A stretch of 64,000 nt of DNA from Phoronis australis (lineage: Eukaryota > Phoronida > Phoronidae), in the NCBI GenBank assembly GCA_002633005.1, contig NMRA01000169.1, positions 651,595 through 715,594 on the forward strand, written 5' to 3'. This document shows positions 38,201-47,924 of the stretch, one piece after another. Each line of letters starts with the position of its first letter. Position 1 is the first letter of the stretch. Below the pieces are notes generated by a model, which was given only the letters and a program-made list of their open reading frames with translations, was not told the DNA's origin and searched no databases. Position numbers and translations under genes: made by a program.

Positions 38201-41200
38201 TTGACCACTTTAGGCTTCTCCTGGCTATAAGCATGCTCTACTGAGGGGGAGGTGCCCGTTTCCTTTGGACGTAACACACGGTCTATGCCTACAGGAAGTG
38301 ACATCACACGTTCAGTGTACAAACTGAATCAGGGAATTCACCAAAGAAAAGAAACAAACATTGCATCAGACCTGGCTCCAGATTGTGGATTTTGACAACT
38401 GATAACTTATAGGAAATTTTCAGCAAAATATTACAATGAAACGATTGAACACAATTATGCGGAGTAATGCAGAGGTCAAAACTAGGGACCCGTTCCAAGA
38501 AAACTGACTAAGTTATCGACAAATCTTTCAGCCAATTCTAAGATAAAACTTACATTTGTCTCAAGTGTGTTTCAAGAAAGAGATCTTGAGTTTAATTTAA
38601 GTTTTTGACTTGAGCTTTGTTTTTAATTAATTTTGAGAAACTTAGCCGATGTGGAAGTTTCAAAGTTTGGAAGTTCAGACAAATCTTAGACTCAAGTCAA
38701 AAATGAACTTTTATTAAGCCAGTTTCTTGAAACAGGCCCTAGGTTTTCATAATTACCTACATAGTCAGTGGACCCTGAACTACACTACTCTGAACACTAA
38801 CTGAAATCTGAACAAACGATAACCGAAATGTCAACAATTCCAAAAATGCACGTCCTAAAACATGACAGCGCTAGTTTGATTTTGCAATATTTACCCACAA
38901 TGCTGAGCGCACAAAGGACACTTGCATCACAGCTAGCAAGCTTACAACTATTTTACAAAGTAAGTATGTCACATGACTCATCATTCTAATGCCAATGAAG
39001 TTATAGTATTACATGTGACTTTCATTGTGCACATAAAGAATTGACACGCAGAGTGAGAGAATATTCTTTTGTGGTCCACCAGAAGCCGGCGGAGCATTAA
39101 CGGGCAAACATTTCAAAAGTTGGTCAATCATGAAATGAGTTTTTCTACCTCCACAAAAGAAGAGCGAGAAATTCCGGACGAGGTTATTAAGAAAGATCCC
39201 AGTGCAGAAATTGATGCGCAATGAGCCAACTCAGCTGGAATTTACGAAACGTTATACAATTGGAGTAAGAATCGTGTTCAGGGTGTCTCATTCTAGGAAC
39301 TTTTTGGCCAAAGTTGCCCATTTCTGCCCTTCCCCAATCCGTTTCATCAAGGTGTTCAGACAGGCTTGGCATTTGGAGGAGATTGGTGTAACCAAGCCCT
39401 TACAACATCCCCAGCTGGTACCAATACTTACCCGCACCTTTACCCAGCAAGCAAACAGTTTGGGAGTTGGCAAAGTCGGCTGAAACTAGAGACAAGAAAC
39501 GAGATATGTATAAATCACAACGATGTGGCAAACTTGAGTGAATACTTGCTCGCCCTTGATCCACATAGCACAAGGAGATTAAAGAGCAGCTCTTGTAGTG
39601 GGTGTAACGATACAAGGAACACATGAAAACATGGCCAACCACATGCACATCAGTACATCTATACTCAAAAAGTTTCCAATACTTTTAGAGCCAGAGCTAA
39701 TAACAAATGGATTAAAAAATTGTCAAAAATAAAAAACAATTTCTGCGAGAGACAAAATACACTCTTTAGTGAAACATTCCCAACAAAAGCAAGAATTCAT
39801 TCTTTTCATTATACCCTCAAAGCCCAATTAAAACAGTGCGAAAAATATCATGACATTTCAAACTTCACAGAATATTTACTAATATAAATAATAATTCACA
39901 GATTGAAGAAGCATTTATTGTTAACTATGGATCAAAATAATGTAGTTTTTTATCCATCCAGGTAAGTTCATTGTATTCTGATTAAACCTGGTCTGCTGAA
40001 TTACATACAAAATTAAACACCTGCAGCTCGGAGGCATCGCACCTCAATTAAAGGTAAGAAGGTACTGAAGATTGTAGGCAACCGTCGTCTCAAGCCTTCT
40101 CACAAGATCTCGTCTAGTTAGCTGAATCAAAATACAATGTGAACAATGTTGCTGATCAATTTGAATGTCACTCACTAGTTTTGGGTTTCTTTTCGCGACC
40201 GCTGCGTCGTGGGCTGTTAGGGTCACTACTATTGTCCACATTCGTATCTGGAAAAAACAAAAGTGATCAATGTTCATATTACTTTGAAATGTAAGCTATG
40301 CCAGACTGTAAGGAATTAAAGCAGTTACAAACCAGCCTTCCATCACTAAAAACAACTTTTGATTGGAGTGCAGTTGGATACCTTCACTACCAAGGTTCAC
40401 ACTTTTTCAAATATCTTTTCAAATACAATTCATCAACCCATGAAACCATATATTTTTCAAATCCTTGATGATCACAGGAACTTACTGCACGCACTTTTGA
40501 CTTAAGCCCCTTCTATTGTGGAATTGTTCTCCAATTGTTCCTTTGTTGGGAGTAATTTCAGGGTTTTGAAAGAAGTGACAGTTGGTTGTTGTTTGAGACT
40601 AGGCTCTGCATGTTGCCTTGTCATCACGGCTCATTTTATGCACCGGACATGGTCTAAAGAAAAACTAACTAATTTCTTCACAAACACAAAAATAACTTCT
40701 CATTCGAGTAAAAAAGAAGCCGAGATCAGTTTCAGAGTGGCAAGAAGTCTACATGAAGTTTGCTTTTTGGACAGAATGTTGGTTTATAGGCACTTTAACT
40801 ACAAGTTAGACCGCTTCATGGACAGAAACGTTACAAGCACTTCAAACATTACGCAGTATGTTTATGAAATTCACTAATCACCCAGTTGTCAGAGATATGA
40901 CACAGTGGTCTGACTGGATTACAACTCGCAACTTATATATAGTGGGTACAGGGTGGTCATGCCATCGCTGAGCTCCAGACAAGAAAAGGTGGATAAGGCC
41001 AAAAAGCACAGTCAGTTTTGGCCTTTTGTTCTTTTTAAGAAATACATGTGGGTGCATCATTATTTTAAAGCCGAGCAGAAGTGCGTGTGACTGAGGTAGT
41101 GCATAGGACCATCAAGCCATATTATCTCCCCTGAGCTTCCAAGAAGTAAAGCATGACAAAGGTCATTGACTGGTGCTGCAAATCTTGTCAACACTGAAAA

Positions 41201-44200
41201 GTGGTAATAAAATAATAGAAACTTACCATTACTATCATCTTCCTCCGGTAGATCCAAACGTGTGACCTAGAATGTGAAAAAGAAACAATGGATCGTCAAT
41301 GAAAATTACAAGGCAAACTCTGGTTCTGGAACACGTTTCATTGAAATGTCAATGTCACAACTTCTCGACTTTCTTTAGTACAAAGTTTAACCAGGGACTT
41401 ATGCCAAAACTTATGACAGGTTGAAAGTCTCCGCTTAAACATTATGTAAAAAGTTATGACATTTTAGTGAAACAGGCACCCCCTTTGGAGACCTTGAACT
41501 GAAATGTTGCAGTCATCGCTGCAACTACTGCAAATGTTTTACAAAATCAATAAACTCCAGACACTACAGACAAAAGGCCTAAGAATACTCTTTAACAGTT
41601 TGCGGTCATATATAAAGGGACACACTCGCTTTTAGGGCTGAAAACACATTTTTGGGATTACTTTTGGATGGGATTGATCAGCGCTTTAACCTATAAAAGA
41701 ACAAAATCCTTTGTTATTATGATTTTATAACAAATCCCCAATTCTCGTTGTTGTCTGCCAGTCATTTGCTGAAATCAAGGCTGATGACTTCACCAATAAA
41801 AGTAACTTTACAACACTCAGACATTTAACGACTAGGGTTTAGCTCTGCCAGCAAAACGGTTGAGTACGATTTTGTTAAGAGATAACCATAAGATTTTGAA
41901 GACTAGCAATGTTTTTTGCTTTTTCTTGACTTCGACAAATCGACTTAACTTCAACTTAAGAGCACAAGTTCTCAAAAACAGCTTGATGAATTTCACTGAA
42001 ACTTTCCAATTTTAATATTTATTCATCAATCTCAAATATGCTGTAAGGATTTTCCTTTTTAACTCCCAGTTTTTGTGTACCGTAAGATTGACGAATATGA
42101 CTGATATCTTTTACAAAAATACCTTTAATATGTTTTGCGAGTTAATTTGGCATAGAAACAAAACTAAATGAGTAATCACAAATTCATAGCAGCGTTTTTG
42201 AAGTAAAGTGTGAAGTTTTCATTTAAAAAGGGTTTCATTGAAATCTACCAAGGGTTAATTTTGCTATGAATGTGCCTTCTTAAAAATAATTTTTACTTAA
42301 AAAAGATGTTAATATAATAATAATAAAGGGAAACAAATATAAAACACATTTTTATAATCTCTAACCTTTTTATAAAACACATTTTTATAATCTCTAACCC
42401 TTTTTCCGTATATACTTTTGCTTGGTGACATAGCCTGTTTTTTATTTATGTGTTAAAATGAAGATCACTAAATAAGGTTTGAGATAACCATAAGACAAAG
42501 GCTTACTAAAAGAATAATGAAGAGGCCATGACTTGGAACTTGACAAGCAAGCTGTACTTAATCAGCAGGAACCATATTTTAATTACTTAAAAGACTTCAC
42601 GTTTCAAAATTTGCCAACTCACCTGGTCTGGTTGCTGCAAAGACATGCATTTTCTAGCCACCATGATGCCACTAGATTTCAATAAGCTCCTGTACTCTTC
42701 ATCATTGAGGACCTCACCATCACCACCACCACCACCACCAGCACCAGGACCGTCATTGACACTACTATCATCGGGGGAGACTCGAACAGGTGATGCTACT
42801 TGAGAGAAAGACTTCTGAATTGGGGTTGATGTCACACCTGAAACGAAATGCAAGGAATGAAAAATCAAGATAGAACCTTTAATGTATGAATGAATTATTA
42901 ATTACCATAATCATCCACTTTAATGCCAACATTTGATTGGACACCAATCCTCAGTTTTCTCTTTCAGACACCTATTTGTACAGTAGCTTTTACTTCCTGA
43001 AAAAGAAGAGTACAGACCTGATGTCTGTTGTGGTCAACTCATGAGAGCGCTGTTATCAATCAACAGGTTCTCTGAGAAAGATGTTTTCACATGTCTGTAT
43101 CATTTAAGAAAATGGACTTTTCTATTTGTTGTCATGCACTATATGTAGGAGGCACGTAGTGGTGTCATCCAGGAGCTTGCTCCCACGCACAGGAAAAGCT
43201 GGGGAAGACTCTACCAGGCGTTTAGGAGTTTCTCTTCACACTCAGTTCACACTACGTTACTGGCATGCCCTGTGATGTTCCTGTGTCGGTTTAGGTTACA
43301 GAAACCTCCTAAAATTTGAATGACGTGTCTGACGCCCAAACCAAGCTCAAGACGATTTTTGAACATATTGGGGAAATTCTCCTTGGTTTCTCTGTAGGAA
43401 ATTCCTTAGCAGTGTCTAGTTTCTGCATTCCGTGAGGCAGAATTTTAAGTTCCCGCGGACATAAATTATAGGAAACGATACATTATGCACAAGGCCAAAA
43501 AAGCACACTCTGGTTCAGGCCTGGTCCAGACTTACTTTGAAACCTGCGCTACGAAGGTGACATCTTGGTAATGGTGTGTAGAAGGAGAAGGTTACCAGCC
43601 TGATGAGTCAACATTGACCTACCTTTTGAGCTTTCCATGTCAGGGGCACTGTTGAAGTAGTGCGGGAGGTGAATACAGAAAAAACAATATCACATGGCCG
43701 TGTTGCACTTGACTGATTCAACACGGGATAAACACTGAATAGATACTGCATCAACTTTAAAAAAGTAACTGAACAAAACCAATTATACTATTTTTGGCCT
43801 TGAACCAGTGTTTTATTCCTTATTGCTAATAGTATATTTTCCTTGTCCTACAATGAAGAGAGCAATAACTTCAGGAATTCTCAATGTACCCAAGGCAAAA
43901 GGAATCCAAGAAACAATATTAGTATCGCAGAAAACCAATGTAGAAACACACAGCATCACAGTCCCAAAGCAGTGGCAGCCATTGGTCTCATGTGACAGCA
44001 GCTGTAACAATTAACTTTCTCATTGCAGAATCAATGTATATCATGGAAGGTCTTTCATTGACTAATTCTCTCACATTTCACATCTATTTTTTACTTCGTT
44101 CACAATCTTCAGCACAAGACAAATTTGTCATAATTGATCAACATTCAAAAGTACAGTTCATTCCTTCTTGTAAGTCCACTATTTCACAGAAGTCATGCGC

Positions 44201-47200
44201 TGACTATAATCAAAAACAATGTATCGAATACGTGAGAAAACGTTTAGTGGAAAATACATTGCAAAACAAAAATCTGTCCTGTCTTACCAAACTTGTCCAA
44301 ATTGCCACCAGTTCCTTGAACAGGTGTAGAACTCAGACTGGACTCAGTCACAGAATCAAGTCTCAACATGAGTTCACAGTCCATGGGTGTGTTTTTAAGA
44401 CTGTCCTCAGTGTAGACAGACACATCGTCGAGACAAAGCTCACCACCAACAGACACCTCCTGCTTCAATGAGAGGCTATCATTCTTCCCTTGATTGTCCC
44501 CGTCATTGTCGTCACCGACTGGACCCTGATGACAAATACATATTAGCTTAATATCATAACATCTATTCCGACTATAAATCCTGGGCAATGTCCAGAGGAC
44601 CTGCAGTCACGACAAAGGCGTGTGGGATCACATGCTTTACTTGAAATACATGGTAATATCTCGCAAAGTGTTGCGTGATCTTGCATTTTTGGGAGATTCT
44701 TCTGTAAACTCCCAAGCATTTCGTTCTCATCAGTTGCTGATGGTTTTGTTGGCAATGGAATTATGATCGTATCACGTTAAAGAATACAACAAGATTGACT
44801 TTATTAGAGTTTAAGGGCCAAACTTGATTTTCATTTATAGCCAGCTAAACAGGGCAAAATGTAGCAGGTCCCTTAACGAGAATTCAGAGAGTGTGATTTG
44901 GTGTTCACAACATGACTCAACGCCTAAGTGTTGCAAACAGGTGATGATAGGGCACTGTTGTATTACTTTGCTAATGAATGTCCACAGCACTTGTACTCAA
45001 ACAGGGCAGTTTCTTGTAACAAGAGAGACGGATTAGAGAATTCCTCTGGCATAGTAGCCACTGTAGAACATTTTGCAATCTGATTCAAAGTAAATGTACA
45101 ACATTGAATACCAGCAGTATGCTCCCACATAACTACTAGTAGTGTCACCAATAGTATCTTCAACAGAACAACAAATCTACCTAAAGCGTACATGTTCATT
45201 TACCTGCTTGCGCTTTCGTTTCCGAGGTAACAGTGAATAGGTGCCGAACTTCCGTCTCCTCCTAGTCTTCTGAGTACTGGATACTCGAGTGTCTGCTGAG
45301 GACACAGAAGCCTCTGATAGGGTCTCCAAAGAGTCACAAACACTATCTGCAGCATCTTTCAAGAGGGAGCAGGTGAGGTCACTCACCTACAACAAGCGCA
45401 ATCATAATTAAAGTCCTAATGCATCCACGAACAATTTCGCCTACCGTATTTGTCTCGGTTAGTGCCCATGGTGCTTAAACCAGGGGATGGGAGTTAACCC
45501 CAAACACAGGGGTGTAAAATTGAAGTTTCTCAGAAGTTAGTGTTGGTGCTTACCAGGACGTAGTCCAGCAGGTATCCATGGCATCCTAATGGACACCCTG
45601 ACTCAAATTTAGACATCCCTGCTACCCTGCTAGTACACCAGCTCTGGGAGCTCATTGCGTGTCCAAATAAAATTTCAAGAAAGCTGGTTAAGATGTGACC
45701 TAAGATATGAAGAACTTTATTACATAACCATGTCTCCACAGTAATGTAGCATACAATAAGAGCAATTCAACATTTTTCAAATGTGTGAAAACCAGCGATA
45801 TCGGATTGCAATAAGAAAAAGCATTTAAGGCTGATGAGAGCAAGGACAAACCTTATTTTGAGACAGAAAATAAGTTCCTGCTGGTTTGTTGAGTTTAAAC
45901 CATCTAAAGATAACAAACTAGTATGCTAAGTGACCTATCGCCAGCTCCGCCCCCTTGCGAAATAATCGACAAACAAACAATAAGTTTTACCTGACAACGT
46001 GTTGCTTGTCAGGTAAAATGTCGGCTTGGAAAAGAAGGTGTGTCAAGAATGCTGCGTTCGGATTGGTCAGTTAAGCTGTCACTCAAAATCCTGGCGATAG
46101 GTCAATTAACAGAAGAGAACCAGAATTCAATTCCTCATACAATGTTCTGGGAAAATAGTGTTACACGACAAATAAACATTTACAGCCCTGAACAGCTGTG
46201 ACCCAGGGAGCTGTATTGACATCAACTAGGTGGAAGAGTCAAATAAAACATTGGCCCAGTCAGTGTGAACAATGTCCTAAGGGGCTTAGTGTCTAAAATC
46301 GAGTGATCACCCATAGTAGATCAGCAGTGTATCTTTACATTTACCCTAAAGTGCTGTCCACACACACAGACCTACCCTAGAATAAGTTACTCCCGAACAC
46401 ACTATGGCTATGTTTAGGGATTGTCTGGATGCTACTTAAACTAGTGCAACTTGCCCTACTTGTGACAACTTACTCCACCTTATCGAGGTAGGTTAACTTG
46501 TTCTAGGGTAATTTGTGCCACTTCTAATCACTGTGCGGCTGCAAACCTGGGGCAAAGCAGAAGTAATTATCACATTTGCATCAGCTGTCCATAGTCCTGC
46601 AAAGAGTGACAACTTCCGACTTACCAGTTATTGCATATATAAGTGTGTGTCTGTGTGTGGTGTGTGTGTGTGCTTGCGTGTGTGTACGCTCTACTTAAAA
46701 GTGCAGGAAGGTGCACTAGTGCAAGTTCTTCTAGGGTAGGCTGTGTGTAGATGGAGCTTAACAAACATTACTCCTGCAATGATATGACCATCCACTGTTT
46801 AGACAGAAGCTTTCACCATGTTTGTACAACAATTTTACAATGAGAATCAGCCATGTCTCCTTCACGAAAGAGCAGAAAAAACAGATATTTCCCACTCGCG
46901 TAACGCAAGATTCCCTCAAAACTGACTGATCGGAACACGAAGGTACAGTAAAATGTCACCTATTTCAGGCAAAAATAATTTACCAAAAATTCCCCTTTTT
47001 CATTTTTCAAAGGCTCCTAACATTGTCGCGGTACAAAACTTGAACATGAAAAACATTAGATTTGGTACTACATATGTTTCAAGGAAAAGATGACAGAATA
47101 AAATTTCACCTGTCAGTCGGTCACTTCCTAAATTGTGAGATTTTACGAGAAACAAGCTGCGTTCCATTTACGAGGTATGATTTTAATGAGACCGTCGTTC

Positions 47201-47924
47201 ACAAAGACACGGGCAATTTTAAGGAAGCCTCAGTCGTATAATTTAGGGGTGGGCTGTAAGCCAGGCATGGGCACTTAAAACATTTAAAAAAGTTCGTGGT
47301 GGTTGAAAAACAAAGCATAGACATTCAAGTTTTCCAATGGGAGGAAGATCCCACCTTCCATAGCCATGTGCGGTGTTGGGCTCCGCATTTGTTGGGACTG
47401 TTCATCACCACGCCCCTTTCGAAACCCAGGGGAACACTAGTTTAGTTTGGGGTTAATAGTGCTTGTATCTCTAAGACACTTACCGGTGACCTTCGTGACA
47501 TCTTAGGAGCTTTATCCATGTGGCTCTTCTCCCTCTCTTGCCCCAACTCTGACTTGCTGGTGTCCGCCGAATCTGACTTTCTGCTACTATTACCTTCTTT
47601 GTGCCCCACACCATCATTACAGGCTGGAGCATTGTCACTCAACAGACTGCGCCGCGTTACCATACCAACAGCCTGTTGCTTAGAGATGTGCTGTTTCACT
47701 GGAGTGATGCTCATCTTGGCACGTGGCTCCCCCTGTGGGAGAGCTGTGGTCAATGTTAGCTCTTTCCCTTGGACGGCCTGTTGTCTGGATCTGGTTTTAA
47801 CAAAAACTTTCTCATTCTGACTGACATCCTGCGAGTGTGACGATGTGCTTCCCTCATTTTTTATCTGTTGTCGACGCAAGTGTCTGGTACCAACCACGTC
47901 AGTATTTGTAGTACTATCAGCCAT
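20060..47924 (-). CDS. EHMT: Histone H3K9 methyltransferase EHMT (G9a/GLP)
   Basis: The complete gene has 25 coding exons, summing to 4,140 bp (1,379 residues plus stop); human EHMT1 and EHMT2 are about 1,200-1,300. The enzyme mono- and dimethylates histone H3 lysine 9 in the nucleus, usually as part of a G9a/GLP-type repressor complex. Approximate order: disordered basic N-terminus 1-590, Cys-rich zinc domain 600-745, ankyrin repeats 835-1090, pre-SET 1120-1215, SET 1225-1345, post-SET 1345-1358. The pre-SET cysteine spacing matches human EHMT. The SET core shows [10 protein letters not shown] and GFDYGEKFW, the S-adenosylmethionine-binding and catalytic segments. The ATG at 47924 follows an in-frame TAA at 47943-47945. 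The stop is TGA at 20060-20062. Every splice phase agrees, including one GC donor. Introns hold many repeats and MITEs. Confidence 0.97.
20542..20955. mobile_element. 414-bp MITE in last EHMT intron
   Basis: Terminal inverted repeats of 25 bp with one mismatch: GTGCCCGGTTGCATGAAACA at 20542 and its inverse ending at 20955. No coding capacity. The target-site duplication was not clear. Confidence 0.8.
21017..21192 (-). CDS. EHMT: EHMT exon 24, SET catalytic core
   Basis: [20 protein letters not shown] then [10 protein letters not shown], the conserved N-H-x-C-x-P-N cofactor-binding motif. Phase 0 to 2; acceptor TTTCAG, donor GTGAGG. Confidence 0.96.
21770..21975. repeat. Interspersed repeat R4, copy 1
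   Basis: Shares blocks with 34808-35065 (CAACGCGTTCTATA, ACAGACAGCCTAG, ATATTAGTACACTGAGG, GATGAAAAA-like end). Both copies are in EHMT introns on the same strand. Confidence 0.65.
22559..22738. repeat. 45-bp minisatellite, four copies
   Basis: The unit starts GAGCATTATAAGTTTCACAT and is 45 bp (starts at 22604, 22649, 22694, plus one earlier degenerate unit). Because 45 is divisible by 3, both strands stay open. The resulting ORFs are not genes. Confidence 0.9.
22911..22989 (-). CDS. EHMT: EHMT exon 23, SET domain
   Basis: [12 protein letters not shown] then [11 protein letters not shown], the EHMT-type SET segment. Phase 2 to 0; acceptor TTGCAG, donor GTAAGA. Confidence 0.95.
23175..23455 (-). 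CDS. EHMT: EHMT exon 22, pre-SET and SET start
   Basis: [14 protein letters not shown] keeps the exact cysteine spacing of the human pre-SET triangular zinc cluster, followed by [13 protein letters not shown] and NRVIQRG. The SET domain starts at [20 protein letters not shown], carrying the GWG S-adenosylmethionine-binding motif. Phase 0 to 2. Confidence 0.96.
23988..24132 (-). CDS. EHMT: EHMT exon 21, pre-SET start
   Basis: [20 protein letters not shown], aligning with RDIARGYERIPIPCVNAVD of human EHMT. The Cys is the first zinc ligand of the pre-SET. Phase 2 to 0. Confidence 0.95.
24772..24875 (-). CDS. EHMT: EHMT exon 20, ankyrin to pre-SET linker
   Basis: [20 protein letters not shown] to IEKVLHR. 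Acceptor TTTTTAG, donor GTACGT, phase 0 to 2. Connects the ankyrin domain to the pre-SET. Confidence 0.9.
25358..25421 (-). CDS. EHMT: EHMT exon 19, ankyrin repeat
   Basis: [20 protein letters not shown], the last ankyrin unit. Acceptor TCGCAG, donor GTAAGA, phase 2 to 0. Confidence 0.92.
25661..25674 (-). promoter_or_regulatory. CTCF-like core motif
   Basis: TCACTAGGTGGCGC on the minus strand differs at one position from the CTCF core CCACYAGRKGGCGC. It lies in an EHMT intron. A similar but weaker match sits at 833-846, so the motif could be transposon-borne. Confidence 0.25.
26122..26160 (-). CDS. EHMT: EHMT exon 18, ankyrin repeat (39 bp)
   Basis: Completes [15 protein letters not shown]. 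Acceptor TTTCAG, donor GTGAGT, phase 2 to 2. Below normal ORF size but required by frame and homology. Confidence 0.9.
27792..27907 (-). CDS. EHMT: EHMT exon 17, ankyrin repeat
   Basis: [20 protein letters not shown]; the LHWAAFSG motif is near-identical in vertebrate EHMT and contributes the last cage Trp. Phase 0 to 2. Confidence 0.94.
28336..28440 (-). CDS. EHMT: EHMT exon 16, ankyrin repeat with methyl-lysine cage residues
   Basis: [20 protein letters not shown]. The two Trp and the Glu match those that, with a Trp in the next repeat, form the aromatic cage reading H3K9me1/2 in vertebrate G9a/GLP. Phase 0 both sides. Confidence 0.94.
29228..29329 (-). CDS. EHMT: EHMT exon 15, ankyrin repeat
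   Basis: [20 protein letters not shown], one ankyrin unit; phase 0 both sides; acceptor TTGCAG, donor GTAAGA. Confidence 0.93.
30164..31590. mobile_element. 1.43-kb DNA transposon in EHMT intron 14
   Basis: Inverted ends: CCGTATTCGCCCTAATAAGT on the left and the inverse of CCGTATTCACCGTAATAAGT on the right. Each is flanked by TA (30162-30163 and 31591-31592), suggesting a TA target duplication. No transposase was recognised inside. The right end is next to the exon 14 splice donor. A related single end occurs at about 45443. Confidence 0.75.
31605..31727 (-). CDS. EHMT: EHMT exon 14, ankyrin repeat
   Basis: [20 protein letters not shown] and a following ankyrin helix pair. Phase 0 both sides. 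Its donor (GTAAAC) lies only a few bases from the transposon ending at 31590. Confidence 0.92.
32303..32409 (-). CDS. EHMT: EHMT exon 13, ankyrin repeat
   Basis: DGADPNLKF then [20 protein letters not shown], a standard ankyrin unit. Acceptor TTTGTAG, donor GTAAGT. Phase 1 to 0. Confidence 0.93.
32848..32957 (-). CDS. EHMT: EHMT exon 12, start of ankyrin region
   Basis: Encodes [20 protein letters not shown], aligning with the KKLRFHPKQLYFSARQGEL segment of vertebrate EHMT that caps the ankyrin repeats. Phase 2 to 1. Confidence 0.88.
33944..34132 (-). CDS. EHMT: EHMT exon 11, linker; GC donor
   Basis: Encodes [15 protein letters not shown] to LRVLQEER. The only donor that keeps frame with exon 12 is AG|GCAAGT, a GC-AG intron. 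The nearby GT would break phase. Phase 2 to 2. Confidence 0.82.
34808..35065. repeat. Interspersed repeat R4, copy 2
   Basis: Same family as 21770-21975. The sequence upstream, about 34410-34520, reads [12 protein letters not shown] in one frame, weakly reminiscent of a LINE reverse-transcriptase C-terminus, so the family may be a decayed LINE. Confidence 0.5.
35179..35402 (-). CDS. EHMT: EHMT exon 10, Cys-rich domain
   Basis: Contains [15 protein letters not shown] and KCCPHCGD, completing the RING-like zinc domain. Acceptor TTCTTAG, donor GTAGAC. Phase 0 to 2. Confidence 0.92.
35779..35860. repeat. CT-rich microsatellite
   Basis: Runs of CTCTCTCC, CCCTCCCT and related units in the intron between EHMT exons 9 and 10. 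The overlapping Ser/Pro/Leu-rich ORFs are artefacts. Confidence 0.9.
35920..36063 (-). CDS. EHMT: EHMT exon 9, Cys-rich domain
   Basis: Ends [13 protein letters not shown], almost the family signature [11 protein letters not shown]. Phase 0 both sides; donor GTGAGT. Confidence 0.93.
36657..36824. repeat. 28-bp satellite, six copies
   Basis: Six essentially perfect copies of a 28-bp AT-rich unit starting CATCACAATAATTATGAAAA. Direct head-to-tail repeats without spacers, so not CRISPR-like. In the intron between EHMT exons 8 and 9. Confidence 0.95.
37309..37437 (-). CDS. EHMT: EHMT exon 8, Cys-rich domain start
   Basis: Encodes the beginning of the EHMT zinc domain, [15 protein letters not shown], matching the LPLCSC segment of vertebrate G9a/GLP. 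Phase 0 both sides. Confidence 0.9.
37723..38288 (-). CDS. EHMT: EHMT exon 7
   Basis: The largest exon (566 bp), about residues 397-585, Pro/Ser/Lys-rich with several RKPP and KRSK patches and no recognised fold. Acceptor CTGTAG, donor GTGAGT, phase 1 to 0. It leads directly into the Cys-rich domain. Confidence 0.9.
38482..38742. mobile_element. MITE family B, copy 1
   Basis: Inverted ends of the form CTAGGGACCCGTTCCAAGAA and CTAGGGCCTGTTTCAAGAAA (inverse). It shares the GGGCCTGTTTC-type end with 41328-41482 and 63553-63820. No ORF. Confidence 0.65.
40176..40247 (-). CDS. EHMT: EHMT exon 6
   Basis: A 72-bp exon coding [20 protein letters not shown]. Acceptor TTCCAG, donor GTGAGT, phase 1 to 1. 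Basic linker. Confidence 0.8.
41227..41266 (-). CDS. EHMT: EHMT exon 5
   Basis: A 40-bp exon coding [13 protein letters not shown]. Acceptor TTCTAG, donor GTAAGT. Phase 0 to 1. Too short for ordinary ORF detection, but the phases of its neighbours require this kind of step. Confidence 0.8.
41328..41482. mobile_element. MITE family B, copy 2
   Basis: Ends GGAACACGTTTCATTGAAAT and the inverse of GGTGCCTGTTTCACTAAAAT. More diverged than the other two copies. Next to EHMT exon 5. Confidence 0.5.
42623..42837 (-). CDS. EHMT: EHMT exon 4
   Basis: Starts [12 protein letters not shown] and includes a poly-Gly run ([10 protein letters not shown]) encoded by a CACCAC-type microsatellite at about 42717-42740. 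Acceptor TTTCAG, donor GTGAGT. Phase 1 to 0. Confidence 0.85.
44288..44525 (-). CDS. EHMT: EHMT exon 3
   Basis: Acidic, Ser-rich linker starting [13 protein letters not shown] and ending NLDKFG. Acceptor CATCAG, donor GTAAGA. Leaves phase 1, which fits exon 4 directly. Confidence 0.85.
45204..45386 (-). CDS. EHMT: EHMT exon 2
   Basis: Residues 148-208. Encodes a Ser/Thr-rich segment then TRRRRKFG and PRKRKRKQ, two basic clusters that could act as nuclear localisation signals. Phase 0 on both sides; acceptor GTAG, donor GTAAAT. Confidence 0.88.
45443..45530. mobile_element. Single end of the 30164-type transposon
   Basis: TACCGTATTTGTCTCGGTTA then GTGCCCATGGTGCTTA resembles the left end of the element at 30164. 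No matching right end was found nearby (a faint GGGCACTT occurs at about 47268). Confidence 0.45.
45931..46104. mobile_element. 174-bp MITE with central palindrome
   Basis: Perfect 14-bp inverted ends TGACCTATCGCCAG. Inside, a perfect 13-bp inverted repeat TTTTACCTGACAA with an 8-nt spacer (45985-46018). No ORF of note. In EHMT intron 1. Confidence 0.8.
46352..46757. mobile_element. MITE family A, copy 2
   Basis: Left end GTCCACACACACAGACCTAC and right end with its inverse (GGGTAGGCTGTGTGTAGA). The interior is like 8817-9157 and includes a TG microsatellite near 46640-46685. Confidence 0.65.
47484..47924 (-). CDS. EHMT: EHMT exon 1
   Basis: Residues 1-147, starting [12 protein letters not shown]. 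Low-complexity, Ser/Lys/Gln-rich, probably disordered. The donor is GTAAGT, phase 0. An in-frame stop lies seven codons upstream of the ATG. Confidence 0.9.

Noticed and set aside
43623-43648. 26-bp candidate micro-exon in EHMT with good AG and GTAGGT sites
   Set aside because: Exon 3 and exon 4 join in frame directly; adding 26 bp breaks phase with exon 4.
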